Origin: CAXXOK01 sp963675365
GTDB taxonomy: Bacteria; Bacillota; Clostridia; Christensenellales; Aristaeellaceae
Assembly: GCA_963675365.2 (NCBI GenBank)
Contig: CAXXVA010000001.1
Location: forward strand, 868,001 to 932,000
Direction of reading: 5' to 3'
Length of the DNA: 64,000 nt
The notes under the pieces are model-generated. The model was not told the DNA's origin and did no database searches. It saw only the letters and a program-made list of their open reading frames with translations. The position numbers and the translations under genes were made by a program. Below, piece after piece: positions 50,237 through 59,295 of this stretch (the first letter of the stretch is position 1; every line of letters begins with the position of its first letter).

Positions 50237-51262
50237 TTAGTCCAGGCTATAGCGATCCGCGTATTCCTGGCTGGCTTCGTAGTCGGCAACGGTGGTCTTG
50301 TCGATCTCGATGGTGGGGATCAGGAACAGCTGGCCGTCGATGACCTGGCCCTGATACTCGTCGCCATTGGCGGCGGCCACGGCCAAACGAATGGCTTCGC
50401 GGATGTAGGAGGGGCTGAAGTAGTAGGTCAGCAGTTCGGGGGTCTCCAGGCCTTTGAAGGTGGACAGGGTCTCGCGGCGGCCGCCCACGGAGGTGATGAT
50501 CTTCAGGCTGGTCAGTTCGGTGTTGTCGGCGATCACCGTCATGATGCCGTCGACGATTTCATCGTCATGCGTGCAGATGAAATCCAGATCCGCGATGGTT
50601 TCCGGATCCGCTGTGTTCAGCCAGTTCTCCATGAACTCCTGGGATTTGGCGTTGGACCAGTCGGTCTGGAACGCATCGGTCACCAGCACAAACTGGTCGC
50701 CGTATTCGGAAGCGTTGAGCACGTCCGTCATGCCGCCGGTGCGCTGCTTGGACACGGTGGAGCTGTCGCCGATGAACAGCAGGTAGGTGATGGTCTCGCC
50801 AGCGGCGAGCTGATCCGCAAAGTAGTTGAGCAGGTATTCGCCCATCATGTTGCCGATCTTTTCGTTGTCGCCCATGATTTCAGCGGCCATGCCGGTGAAG
50901 TTCTCGATGAGACGGTCGTAGATGATCAGCGGAACGCCTTCGTCAACCACGTTCTGCGCCGCATTGCGGAGCTGATCGCCTTCCAGAGGCCACAGCATGA
51001 TCGCGTCGGGGCCCCAGGTCAGGATGTCGTCGATTGCCTGGATCTGCTTGGATGCTTCGCCGCCAACGCCGAACATATAATCTTCGATGACGCCGGCCGC
51101 TTTGAGGGCTTCGGCTTCCGCACGGGCGTGGGCAACGCTTTCGCCCGTAAAGCCGTGATCCGCATCCGGAGTGACGATGCCCAGTCTGATGCCTTCAGCC
51201 ATGGCTGAAGTAAAGGCAAGAACCAGGGCCAGAGATAGTACCAGTGCCAGTAGTTTCTTCAT
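50237..51262 (-). CDS. Sugar-binding protein, RbsB/XylF-like (CUT2 family)
   Basis: 341 residues. The signal peptide (MKKLLALVLSLALVLAFTSA, then MAE) has a signal-peptidase-I site and no lipobox. The mature protein has the type-I periplasmic-binding fold: IRLGIVTPDADHGFTGESVA at the start, LTWGPDAIMLWPLEGDQLRN and PLIIYDRLIENFTG. It should capture the operon's substrate outside the membrane. GGGAGG precedes the ATG. It is the first gene after the LacI gene. Confidence 0.93.
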   Translation of the reverse strand: MKKLLALVLSLALVLAFTSAMAEGIRLGIVTPDADHGFTGESVAHARAEAEALKAAGVIEDYMFGVGGEASKQIQAIDDILTWGPDAIMLWPLEGDQLRNAAQNVVDEGVPLIIYDRLIENFTGMAAEIMGDNEKIGNMMGEYLLNYFADQLAAGETITYLLFIGDSSTVSKQRTGGMTDVLNASEYGDQFVLVTDAFQTDWSNAKSQEFMENWLNTADPETIADLDFICTHDDEIVDGIMTVIADNTELTSLKIITSVGGRRETLSTFKGLETPELLTYYFSPSYIREAIRLAVAAANGDEYQGQVIDGQLFLIPTIEIDKTTVADYEASQEYADRYSLD

Positions 51263-51322
51263 GAAAATTTCCTCCCATTGTTTTATTTCAACATCCCGCC
51301 ATTAGGATGTGAATTATGACGT

Positions 51323-52324
51323 TTACTGCGGTTTGACCGCAACCGATTCCCGGAACACCAGATGGTGCTGCAGCACGGTGGTCATGGAGACTTCCTTGTG
51401 CCGTATCATTTTGCAAACCAGGTCCAGTGCGTGGTAGCCGATTTCATAACAGGGCTGCACGACGGTGGTGACGTACGGATGGAACATCGTGGTGTACTCC
51501 ACGTCGTCAAAGCCTATGATGGATAAATCCTCCGGCACGCGCAGGCCGAGTTCCTTTGCGCTGGCGATCGCGCCAAGCGCCAGAATGTCCGAGATGCAAA
51601 ACAGCGCGGTGGGGCGGTCCTTTACGTTCAGCAAGGAGTATGCCGCCTTGGAGCTCGCCTTGAAATCATCCCAGGCCGCGTAGCGGATGTATTCATCGTT
51701 AATCGTCAGCCCCGCGTCCAGCAACGCGTCCTTGTACCCCCGCATGCGTTCGGCGGACGAAAAGAAGCGGTTGTTGCTGCTGACGGTCCCGATATGCGTA
51801 TGCCCTTTGGATATCAGGTATTCCACCGCGTCCCGCGCCGCCTGATAGTTATCAATGCTGACGTGCGGGATTTGATAGGCCGGATCGAACTCCGAGCACT
51901 GCACGATGGGGTACCGGTCGGCGTATTTTTCAATCCAGCTCGCGCCAAGCTCCGCGCCCAGCAGGATCGCGCCGTCCGCCTGCCGCTTTTCCAAACGGTC
52001 GAGGATCTGCTCTTCGAGCTCCCGTTTCCCCTCGGTGTTGAACAGGAAGTAGCTGTAGCCGTGTTCCTGCGCGCCGTGGGCGATGCCCGCGATAATGTTG
52101 GAATAGTACAGGTTGGTAATGTTGGGGGTCAGGATGATCAGCGTCCGGCTTTCCTTGCAGCGAAGGTTGCGCGCGGTATAGTTGGGTTCGTACTGCAATT
52201 CCGAAACGGCGTCGTGCACGCGCTTGGCCAATTCCGGGTCCACGGTTTTCAGGCCGTTGAGAACGCGGGATACGGTCGCGACCGATACGTTCGCCCGGTT
52301 CGCCACGTCTATCATGGTCGCCAT
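51323..52324 (-). CDS. LacI-family transcriptional regulator of the 11-gene sugar operon
   Basis: 333 residues. The helix-turn-helix and hinge (MIDVANRANVSVATVSRVLN, then YEPNYTARNLR) are followed by a sugar-binding core (LIILTPNITNLYYSNIIAGI, PEDLSIIGFDDVEYTTMFHP). ATG 52324 has AAAGGAG upstream. The longer open frame to 52489 is noncoding. Two matching operators flank its promoter, so it is probably autoregulated, and transcription continues into the transporter genes. Confidence 0.94.
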   Translation of the reverse strand: MATMIDVANRANVSVATVSRVLNGLKTVDPELAKRVHDAVSELQYEPNYTARNLRCKESRTLIILTPNITNLYYSNIIAGIAHGAQEHGYSYFLFNTEGKRELEEQILDRLEKRQADGAILLGAELGASWIEKYADRYPIVQCSEFDPAYQIPHVSIDNYQAARDAVEYLISKGHTHIGTVSSNNRFFSSAERMRGYKDALLDAGLTINDEYIRYAAWDDFKASSKAAYSLLNVKDRPTALFCISDILALGAIASAKELGLRVPEDLSIIGFDDVEYTTMFHPYVTTVVQPCYEIGYHALDLVCKMIRHKEVSMTTVLQHHLVFRESVAVKPQ

Positions 52325-52461
52325 CGCGCATACGCTCCTTTCAGGCGGTTTATGCTCCCTTGCCGAAGGGAAATCCGTTGGTATCAAACCGGAAAATTGC
52401 ATCAGGAAACACACGTCAGCGGTACGCCCAATACACCCAAACGGCGTTTGCCTTTGGTTCG

Positions 52462-52552
52462 GTAATCGTTTACTCGAATATAGCACCACGCCACCGCTCT
52501 GTCAATAGGTTTTTATATGATTTGGGTAAAAATTTTACCAGTAATCGGTTAC
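52462..52552. promoter_or_regulatory. Two LacI-type operators flanking the promoter
   Basis: GTAATCGTTTAC (52462-52473) lies at the transcription start and GTAATCGGTTAC (52541-52552) upstream of the -35. Both are near-palindromes with the central CG typical of LacI-family sites. Their centres are 79 bp apart, which would allow repression by looping. Confidence 0.75.
52477..52505 (-). promoter_or_regulatory. Promoter of the lacI-type operon
   Basis: On the minus strand TTGACA (52500-52505), 17 bp and TATATT (52477-52482). It is a near-consensus promoter. Confidence 0.88.
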
Positions 52553-52912
52553 CTGGATTTTCCGTGTCAAAAAATACATTACTTTTATGTATATTATGCA
52601 ATAAGAATATTCGCCCGGAAAGGCGACCGCGTACGCCAAAAAAACAATGAAAATACAATGCGACCCGGATGGAAAAGCGCCTGGCCCTCTGCCGTATATC
52701 ACGCTGTTTCACATAGTTATACACCGTTTGATACGTTTTGCAGGATTTACAGTTTGCTCTCTTTGTAACATTAGAATATCCGCATGCGGATGTTTTATTT
52801 GCAGCGGCTGAGCCGCAAATCGTAGGCCGGGAAATCCGCAGGTGGTTTTTATTTCTATTTCCGCTCTGTTGTGGTACAGTGGCGGTATGACTATCATCGG
52901 AAAGGACGCGGC
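52553..52912. other. Intergenic with small hairpins, no gene
   Basis: A perfect 14-bp palindrome ATCCGCATGCGGAT (52778-52791) and a nearby GCGGC-TGA-GCCGC hairpin with flanking TTTGC/GCAAA lie 95-135 bp before the metallopeptidase gene. The rest is AT-rich with no supported coding region. Confidence 0.45.
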
Positions 52913-53632
52913 ATGCGCATGAAGCAAGCGGACAAGGCGCGGAGCGTGACCATCGCGGGCGTACCGCTTGCGCTGACCAGAAAGCGTATCCGGCACGCCT
53001 ACCTGCGGGTCAAACGCGCAGAAGGGCTTGTAACCCTGTCCGTACCGTGGACGATGCCGGAGGCGGCGATCGAGCGCTTTGTGCGCGAGAAAGCCGGCTG
53101 GATTCAAGCCCAGCTTCAAAAGCCCGTCCCGCCGGCGCACACGGCGGAGCGTACGTTTTTAACGGGCAATACCTTCACCCTGTGGGGCGGGGCCTATGCG
53201 CTTGAATATCATACGGGCGCGCGCTACGCGATCACGCTGACCGGTGATACGGCGATCCTGACCGCGCCCAAAAACAGCACGCCCGAACGGCGCGAGGCCT
53301 TCGCGCGCAAATGGTGCCGCGCGCTGCTCACGGCCGAGATCGCGCGGATGCTGCCGGCGTGGGAAACCGCTACCGGCCTGAAAGCCGCGGACTTCCGGAC
53401 GAAGGACATGAAAACCCGCTGGGGCAGCTGCAATATCAAAACCAAAACCCTGTGGTTCAACCTGCAGCTTATGAAGATGCCGTCGAACTGCCTTGAATAC
53501 GTCGTACTGCACGAGCTTTTGCACCTCGCCGAGCGCGGCCACGGCAAGCGCTTCTACGCGCTGCTTTCCCGCTATATGCCAGACTGGAAACAGCGCAAAG
53601 CGGTCCTCGGCGGCCGTCAGCCTCGGGAGTGA
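52913..53632 (+). CDS. YgjP-like metallopeptidase (M48/DUF45 family)
   Basis: 239 residues. The C-terminal zinc-protease motif is VVLHELLHLAERGHGKRFY (HELLH), preceded by TRWGSCNIKTKTLWFNLQL, which is diagnostic for YgjP/DUF45 (COG1451) proteins. The N-terminal half is a beta-rich domain. No signal peptide is seen, so it is cytosolic. GGAAAGGA lies six bases before ATG 52913. A second ATG follows two codons later. Its substrates are unknown. Confidence 0.9.
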   Translation: MRMKQADKARSVTIAGVPLALTRKRIRHAYLRVKRAEGLVTLSVPWTMPEAAIERFVREKAGWIQAQLQKPVPPAHTAERTFLTGNTFTLWGGAYALEYHTGARYAITLTGDTAILTAPKNSTPERREAFARKWCRALLTAEIARMLPAWETATGLKAADFRTKDMKTRWGSCNIKTKTLWFNLQLMKMPSNCLEYVVLHELLHLAERGHGKRFYALLSRYMPDWKQRKAVLGGRQPRE

Positions 53633-53638
53633 ACCCGC

Positions 53639-53670
53639 AAAAAAAGCGCATGCTCATGCGCTCTTTTTGC
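53639..53670. terminator. Bidirectional terminator
   Basis: AGCGCATG-CT-CATGCGCT (53645-53662) is flanked by A5 and T5. It serves the converging metallopeptidase and LCP genes. Confidence 0.85.
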
Positions 53671-53686
53671 GTCGTTTTTTACATCG

Positions 53687-54586
53687 TTAATTGCCTGTAA
53701 ATTCCCGGACCGCCCGGACATCCTCCTCGGTGAAGCCCAGCGACTCCCATCCGTTGGACGCTTTCACGGTCGATATTTCCTGGGGAATGAACAGAAATTC
53801 CTGCTCGTATTGCGCGCTTGCGGACAAATCCATGCCGCCGATCGCCAGCATGTCGCCGATCGTCAAATCCGTCGTATAGCTGCCTAAAAAGCTGTCGGCA
53901 ATCAGCGTAAGCAGGCTTTCCACATCAATCTGGAAGGTGCCCAGCCCCGCAAAAATACCGCGGATCAGCACCTCGTGCCGCTGCCGGAAGCGCTCTTCCT
54001 CCTCGGCGATCGTCGGCTGATCGTAATAGGTATCGCTGATGTAGGCCATGGCCTGAATGCCGTTTATCGTCTGCACTCCGGGCGCTTCCACCTTCACATA
54101 AGCTTTGTTCGTCATGTATTTGAGCTCGCTTCCCTTTTCGTTGATGGACAGATCCGGCAGATCCACCTCGATGCCGCCGGCCACGTCCACAAAATCAGCG
54201 AGCCCCGTTAAGTTCACCATCAGCCAGTGGTCGATTTCAATGCCGAAGTTTTGCCTCAGCACCTCCATCAGCCCCTCTGGCCCCTGGTCGTTGCCGACGT
54301 TCTGCAATTGCCTGGTTTCCGTGCCTTTAGCGGTTTTGACGGTCAGCGCGAGATTGTAAGGGAAGGAGGTAAATTTGACCGCCTTGCCGTCCTCGTCCAG
54401 CACAAGAAGGTAACACCCCATGGCGTAGGTTTTGCCGTCCTTGGGCACCTTTTTATCCAGCGATACGATCATGAGGATATTGTTCAGCCCGGGAACGGCA
54501 GTATTTGCGGACGCCTCGGCGAGCGCCGATGCCGCGGAAAAGCAAACGATCACGAAACAAAGAAAAACAATCAGCGTTTTTTTCAT
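53687..54586 (-). CDS. Divergent LytR-CpsA-Psr (LCP) family protein
   Basis: 299 residues with a signal peptide (MKKTLIVFLCFVIVCFSAAS, then ALAE), so it is secreted and not membrane-anchored like classic LCPs. NILMIVSLDKK, VKFTSFPYNLALTV, FGIEIDHWLMVNLTGLADFV, DVAGGIEVDLPDL and EEERFRQRHEVLI line up with the LCP core. The usual DxR and PRD residues are changed (LDKK and PYN), so phosphotransfer of wall polymers may be altered or lost. ATG 54586 has GGGAGG upstream. A longer frame to 54715 is not supported. Confidence 0.72.
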   Translation of the reverse strand: MKKTLIVFLCFVIVCFSAASALAEASANTAVPGLNNILMIVSLDKKVPKDGKTYAMGCYLLVLDEDGKAVKFTSFPYNLALTVKTAKGTETRQLQNVGNDQGPEGLMEVLRQNFGIEIDHWLMVNLTGLADFVDVAGGIEVDLPDLSINEKGSELKYMTNKAYVKVEAPGVQTINGIQAMAYISDTYYDQPTIAEEEERFRQRHEVLIRGIFAGLGTFQIDVESLLTLIADSFLGSYTTDLTIGDMLAIGGMDLSASAQYEQEFLFIPQEISTVKASNGWESLGFTEEDVRAVREFTGN

Positions 54587-54727
54587 GATGAGCCTCCCAA
54601 TGTGGATGTTCAATTGTCCGGCGGTTTTGGATAACAAATAACGATTGATCCGGCGGTTCCTGCCTGCTGTATCGTTCTTTGCGGCAAGTATACCATTTGG
54701 GGCGGGGCCGGTCAACCCGCCGGATTG

Positions 54728-55717
54728 TCAGCGAGCGCCCGCGTTTTCACTCACGGCGATCACCAAATTCCCCTTCTTCTTCCCAGCTTCCACGTAGCGG
54801 TGGGCGGCTGCGATATCCTGAAGGGGCATCACCTTGTCGATCAGGGGTTTGGCCTCGCGGGTTTCCATCAGGTCGGCGAGGTACTGCAGGTCGGCGGGGG
54901 TCTGTTCGCCGCTTTTAAAGACAATCATTTTACCCTGCTTTACATAAAAGCGCCGGAAGATCATCTGCGAGATTTTGGGATTGGCATGCATATAAACGCC
55001 GCCCGGACGGAGCAGCACGAGTCCTCTGCGCAGGGAGGTTTTGCCGACCACGTCGAAAATGCCGTCGTACCGCAATTCGCCGTTCATGTAGTCCTCTTTG
55101 GCGTAGTCGATCAGGCGGTCCGCGCCCGCCCGCTTCATCACGTCAAACTTTGCGCCCGTATCCACGGCGGTCACCTCGGCGTCCATGAGCTTTAACAGCT
55201 GGATCGCCATCGTGCCGATGCTTCCGCCCGCGCCGATGACCAGCACCTTGCTCCCGGCCCCAAGGCCGGAACGCTCGAGATAGTATTTGGCTTCCAGACC
55301 GCCTAAAGGCATAGAGGCAGCCTCGAAAAAGCTGACGCTTTCGGGCTTTTGAACGATGAGCTCGCTTTCCCTGAGCCTGAGGTACTCGGCGTACGCGCCC
55401 ATGGTGACCCCGGTATGCCCAAACACCGCGTCTCCCGGCTTGAACCGCTTCACCGCGCTGCCAGCCTGCTCGACGACACCCGAGAACTCCTGCCCGAGCG
55501 TGACTCCTTTTCTGGGCTTGAACACGCCCAAAAACAGGCGCAGCGGCAGGCTGAACGCGAGGGGCAGCTTGAGCGCGCGGATCTCGCAGTCGCCAAGCGA
55601 CACCGTCGTGGCCGCGATTTTGACCAGTATTTCGTTGTCCTTGGGCACAGGCTTTTCGGCCTCGCCGATTTTCAGCCCCTCGGCAGGGCCGTATTTTGTC
55701 CATCGTACCGTTTTCAT
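54728..55717 (-). CDS. NAD(P)-dependent alcohol dehydrogenase / quinone oxidoreductase (MDR, zinc-free)
   Basis: 329 residues. LGQEFSGVVEQAGSAVKRFK and KPGDAVFGHTG are the MDR N-terminal motifs, and LVIGAGGSIGTMAIQLLKLM is the Rossmann motif. The cysteine and histidine zinc ligands of alcohol dehydrogenases are missing, as in quinone oxidoreductases. It would reduce quinones or enones. CGGAGGAA precedes the ATG. It is a single gene. Confidence 0.92.
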   Translation of the reverse strand: MKTVRWTKYGPAEGLKIGEAEKPVPKDNEILVKIAATTVSLGDCEIRALKLPLAFSLPLRLFLGVFKPRKGVTLGQEFSGVVEQAGSAVKRFKPGDAVFGHTGVTMGAYAEYLRLRESELIVQKPESVSFFEAASMPLGGLEAKYYLERSGLGAGSKVLVIGAGGSIGTMAIQLLKLMDAEVTAVDTGAKFDVMKRAGADRLIDYAKEDYMNGELRYDGIFDVVGKTSLRRGLVLLRPGGVYMHANPKISQMIFRRFYVKQGKMIVFKSGEQTPADLQYLADLMETREAKPLIDKVMPLQDIAAAHRYVEAGKKKGNLVIAVSENAGAR

Positions 55718-55825
55718 AGGTTCCTCCGCTGTGTCCGGTCGGGATGGTTTCCATTCTTATCGTTACTATACCCCTGCGAGCCAAAGAATGAAACCCCTTG
55801 TCCGCTCGCTTTCCGGCATAGCAGA

Positions 55826-55853
55826 AGCCGGTTTGCGAATCCGCAAACCGGCT
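55826..55853 (-). terminator. Hairpin after the ribose operon
   Basis: AGCCGGTTTGCG, loop of four and CGCAAACCGGCT form a perfect 12-bp stem 38 bp after the rbsB stop. The T run is weak. Confidence 0.7.
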
Positions 55854-55890
55854 CCCGTACTGGTCTACTATGAAAACAATTTGTTTCGCG

Positions 55891-56793
55891 TTACTCTTTA
55901 ACGATCAGCTTCAGGGGGATGTTGACCAGCGGCTCGAGGGTTTCGCCGTTTAAGTACATCACGGCGTTTTCAAGCGCGATCTCGATCTGCAAGGCGGGCT
56001 GCTGCTGCACGGTGGCGGCCATTTCGCCGTTTTCAACCGCGACCAGAGCGTCGTCTGTCGCGTCGATGCCGTAGATCAGGATTTCGTCGCTGCGGCCGGC
56101 CGCCGCCACGGAGCGCACGGCGCCCAGGGCCATTTCGTCGTTGTGGGCGTAGATGGCGTCAAGCTCGGGGTTGGACTGCAGCACGTCTTCGGTGACGGTC
56201 GCGCCTTCCTCACGGGAGTAGTTGGCCGTCAGCGAAGCGACGACTTCGATATCGCTGCCTTCGATGGCTTCCAGGAAGCCTTCCTCGCGGTCGATGGCGG
56301 AGCTGGAGCCTGCGAAGCCTTCCAGGATCGCCACTTTGCCCTTGCCGTCCAGGTCAAGGAGCAGCTGCTGGGCGTCCAGCATGCCGGCTTCACGGTTGTC
56401 GATGTCCAGGTGCTGCACCACAACGCCGCTGTTAGAGGCGCGGGTCACGGTGATGACGGGAATACCGGCTTCGTTGCAGGCCAGCACCGACATGCCGATG
56501 GCGTCGCTGTCCACGGGGTTGATGATCAGCAGATCGACGCCGCGGGTGATAAAGTCTTCAATCTGCGTGGCCTGGGTTTCGGGGCTGTCCTGCGCGTCGA
56601 GCACCATCAGCGTCACGCCAAGCTCAAGCGCTTTGGCTTCCGCCGCGTCCTTCATGGTGACGAAGAACGGGTTTTCAAGCGTGGAGACCGCAAAACCGAT
56701 CGTGTAGGACGGGGTGGCTTCCGCGCCGGCGAAAGTCATAGGGATCAGTACCAGGGACAGGGCCATCATGGTTACCAGGATTTTACGAAACAT
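55891..56793 (-). CDS. rbsB: D-ribose-binding protein
   Basis: 300 residues. The signal peptide (MFRKILVTMMALSLVLIPM, then TFAGAEA) ends in a signal-peptidase-I site without a lipobox. The type-I fold shows IGFAVSTLENPFFVTMKDAA, VLDAQDSPETQATQIEDFI, LIINPVDSDAIG and YAHNDEMALGAV, as in RbsB. Its place at the end of an rbsD-rbsK-rbsA-rbsC operon makes ribose the likely ligand. GAAGGAGG precedes the ATG. Confidence 0.93.
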   Translation of the reverse strand: MFRKILVTMMALSLVLIPMTFAGAEATPSYTIGFAVSTLENPFFVTMKDAAEAKALELGVTLMVLDAQDSPETQATQIEDFITRGVDLLIINPVDSDAIGMSVLACNEAGIPVITVTRASNSGVVVQHLDIDNREAGMLDAQQLLLDLDGKGKVAILEGFAGSSSAIDREEGFLEAIEGSDIEVVASLTANYSREEGATVTEDVLQSNPELDAIYAHNDEMALGAVRSVAAAGRSDEILIYGIDATDDALVAVENGEMAATVQQQPALQIEIALENAVMYLNGETLEPLVNIPLKLIVKE

Positions 56794-56812
56794 GTGGGGA
56801 TCCTCCTTCTTT

Positions 56813-57775
56813 TTATTGCGTTTCGTTCTTTCTTTTAATCACCACCGCAAAGATGATGATGATTCCCTTTACGATCTCCTGATAATAGGAGCTTACGTTG
56901 AGCAGGTTGAGGCCGTTGTTGATGACGCCGATGGTCAGGCTGCCAAGCAGCGTGCCGACCACCGTGCCTACGCCGCCCGCAAGCGACGCACCGCCCAAAA
57001 TCACGCCGCTCAGGACGTCCATTTCAAGTCCGGTGTTGGCAACAGGCTGGGCGGACAGCAGCTTGCTTGCGGTAATCAGCCCGCCGATCGCGCACATCAG
57101 GCCGGAGGCGACGAACACCGCCACCTTGTATTTGTCAATCGGGATCGCCGACAGCTTGGCCGCCTCGCGGTTTGCGCCGATGGCTTTGATGTAGGTGCCG
57201 TGCTTGGTGCGCTGCAGCAGGACGTAAAAGATCATCACCAGCACCAGCGACGCGACCGTCGCCACGGGAATGACGTTAAACACGTATCCCGCGCCTAGCA
57301 CCGAGAACGATTCCGGCAGGCTGGAGATGGGTTTGCCGTTGCTCCACACCATGCACACGCCGCGCAGGATACCCATAGTCGCCAGCGTGACGATGAACGA
57401 CGGAATGCGGGCGTATACCACCAGCGAGCCGTTGACCAGGCCGACCACGAGCCCCAGCACGATCGCCGCCCCGATGCCAAGCCAGACCGACTGCGTGGTT
57501 TTCATCGTCCACGCGGCGGCGATGCCGCACAGCGCGGCGGTGGACCCGACCGAAAGGTCGATCTCGCCGGACAGCACCACGCACAGCATGCCCATGGCCA
57601 CCGTCAGCACGATGGATACCTGGCGGGTAATGTTTAAAAGATTCCGCTGCAAAAGGAAGTACGGGGACACGTTGGCAAACACCACGCCAAGCAGCAGCAG
57701 GATCAGCAAAAGCCCCATTTCGCCCTTCAAGAAGCGGGTGATTTTCTGTTTGATGGTTTCGCTCTTCATAGTCAT
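56813..57775 (-). CDS. rbsC: Ribose ABC transporter permease
   Basis: A 320-residue CUT2 permease with about nine helices. VAMGMLCVVLSGEIDLSVGS is the family signature, and GLEMDVLSGVILGGASLAGG is the conserved loop before VGTVVGTLLGSL. It overlaps the rbsA stop by 4 bp (ATGA), with GGAGGCGGAGAGG just upstream. Confidence 0.94.
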   Translation of the reverse strand: MTMKSETIKQKITRFLKGEMGLLLILLLLGVVFANVSPYFLLQRNLLNITRQVSIVLTVAMGMLCVVLSGEIDLSVGSTAALCGIAAAWTMKTTQSVWLGIGAAIVLGLVVGLVNGSLVVYARIPSFIVTLATMGILRGVCMVWSNGKPISSLPESFSVLGAGYVFNVIPVATVASLVLVMIFYVLLQRTKHGTYIKAIGANREAAKLSAIPIDKYKVAVFVASGLMCAIGGLITASKLLSAQPVANTGLEMDVLSGVILGGASLAGGVGTVVGTLLGSLTIGVINNGLNLLNVSSYYQEIVKGIIIIFAVVIKRKNETQ

Positions 57776-59280
57776 GCCTCTCCGCCTCCCAAAGCCAAGG
57801 TTAACAGGTTTTCACTGGTCGCCTCTCCGGCGGTTTTTTCTCCGACCAGGCTGCCCTTGCACAGCACCAGAATGCGGTCGCAGATGCTCAGCAGCTCGTC
57901 CAGTTCCGAGGAAAATACGACGACGCTTTTCCCGGCGCCCGCCATCTCGGTAATCAGGCGGTAGATTTCCGCTTTCGCGCCGATATCAATGCCGCGGGTG
58001 GGCTCGTCCAGCAATACCAGACTGGGTTCTGCGGTCAGCCATTTGGCCAAAACCACCTTCTGCTGGTTGCCGCCGGACAGGTTGCCCGCGAGCATCCGCA
58101 CGTTCATGGGCTGCAGGCGCATTTGCTCTCCCATGCGCTGGGCGATGGCCCGTTTCTTCTTCGTGTCCAGCAGCTTGACCCGGTTTTCCACCTGCTCCAT
58201 GTGCGGGAGTACGATGTTGTTCTCAATCGTGTCTTCCAGCAGCAGACCCTGGCTTTTGCGGTCCTCGGGGATAAACGCCATGCCGTAGGGTATGGTGTCG
58301 CTGGGCGCTTTAAACCGCACAGGCTGGCCGTTGATCAGCAGCTCGCCGCCCGATTGCCGGTGCGCGCCGAAGAGGCTTGACGCCAGCTCGCTCTTCCCCG
58401 CGCCCACGATGCCCGTAAAGCCCACGATCTCGCCCCGGTGCAGCGAGAAGCTCACCGGCTCCTGCATGACTGCGGTTTGAAATTCCCTTGCCTCCAGCAC
58501 AACGTCCTCCGCCCGGCAGTCCTTAGCGCTGCGGTAGCGCTCGCCCGATACCGCGTGCCCGATCATCGCCTTGACCAGGTCGCCCACGGTAACGGAATCC
58601 ATACTGAAGGTATCCACGTTCTGCCCGTCGCGGAAGACCGTCGCCCTGTCGCAGCAGCGGAACACCTCGTCCAGGTAATGCGAGATGTAGATCATAGTGA
58701 CGTTTTTTTCCTTGAGGCTTTGCATAATGCTGAACAGGGTGTCAATTTCCACCTTGCTCATGCCGGTGGTCGGTTCGTCCAGCAGGAGGATATCGGCATT
58801 GATCGCTAGCGCTTTAACGATTTCGATAATGCGCTTTTGGCCAAGGCCGAGGTCGCCCACCATCGCTCGGGAAGAAATAGGGATGCCAAACCGCTGTAAA
58901 AACGCGTCGCTGTCGGCATATAGCTGCTTTTTCCTGCTCAGTCCAAGCAGCGTCGCCACCGGTTCGTTTCCCAGAAAAATATTCTCGGCGACGGTGAGCG
59001 TATCGATCAGGCTCAATTCCTGGTAGATGGCCGCGATACCCTTGTGGCGGGCGTCGATGGGGTCCGCGATCGCAACCGGCGTACCGCCGATCGCAATCTC
59101 CCCTTCGTCCGGGCGGTAGACGCCCGTGAGGATTTTGATCAGCGTGGATTTGCCCGCGCCGTTTTCTCCCAGCAGCGCGTGCACCTCGCCCCGCGTCAGG
59201 GCAAAATCGACGCCTTTAAGCGCGTGTACGCCGCCGAAGCTTTTTTTGATGCCCGTAAGCTTGAGCACAAGCTCACTCAT
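57772..59280 (-). CDS. rbsA: Ribose ABC transporter ATPase (two domains)
   Basis: 502 residues with two ATPase domains. The first has ALLGENGAGKSTLIKILTGV and LLLDEPTTGMSKVEI. The second has the degenerate loop TGIVGAGKSELASSLFG, then AGNLSGGNQQKVVLAKWL and VLLDEPTRGIDIGAK. AAGGGG precedes the ATG and a 15-bp gap separates it from rbsK. It powers import with rbsC and rbsB. Confidence 0.95.
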   Translation of the reverse strand: MSELVLKLTGIKKSFGGVHALKGVDFALTRGEVHALLGENGAGKSTLIKILTGVYRPDEGEIAIGGTPVAIADPIDARHKGIAAIYQELSLIDTLTVAENIFLGNEPVATLLGLSRKKQLYADSDAFLQRFGIPISSRAMVGDLGLGQKRIIEIVKALAINADILLLDEPTTGMSKVEIDTLFSIMQSLKEKNVTMIYISHYLDEVFRCCDRATVFRDGQNVDTFSMDSVTVGDLVKAMIGHAVSGERYRSAKDCRAEDVVLEAREFQTAVMQEPVSFSLHRGEIVGFTGIVGAGKSELASSLFGAHRQSGGELLINGQPVRFKAPSDTIPYGMAFIPEDRKSQGLLLEDTIENNIVLPHMEQVENRVKLLDTKKKRAIAQRMGEQMRLQPMNVRMLAGNLSGGNQQKVVLAKWLTAEPSLVLLDEPTRGIDIGAKAEIYRLITEMAGAGKSVVVFSSELDELLSICDRILVLCKGSLVGEKTAGEATSENLLTLALGGGEA

Positions 59281-59295
59281 GCTTGCGTACCCCTT

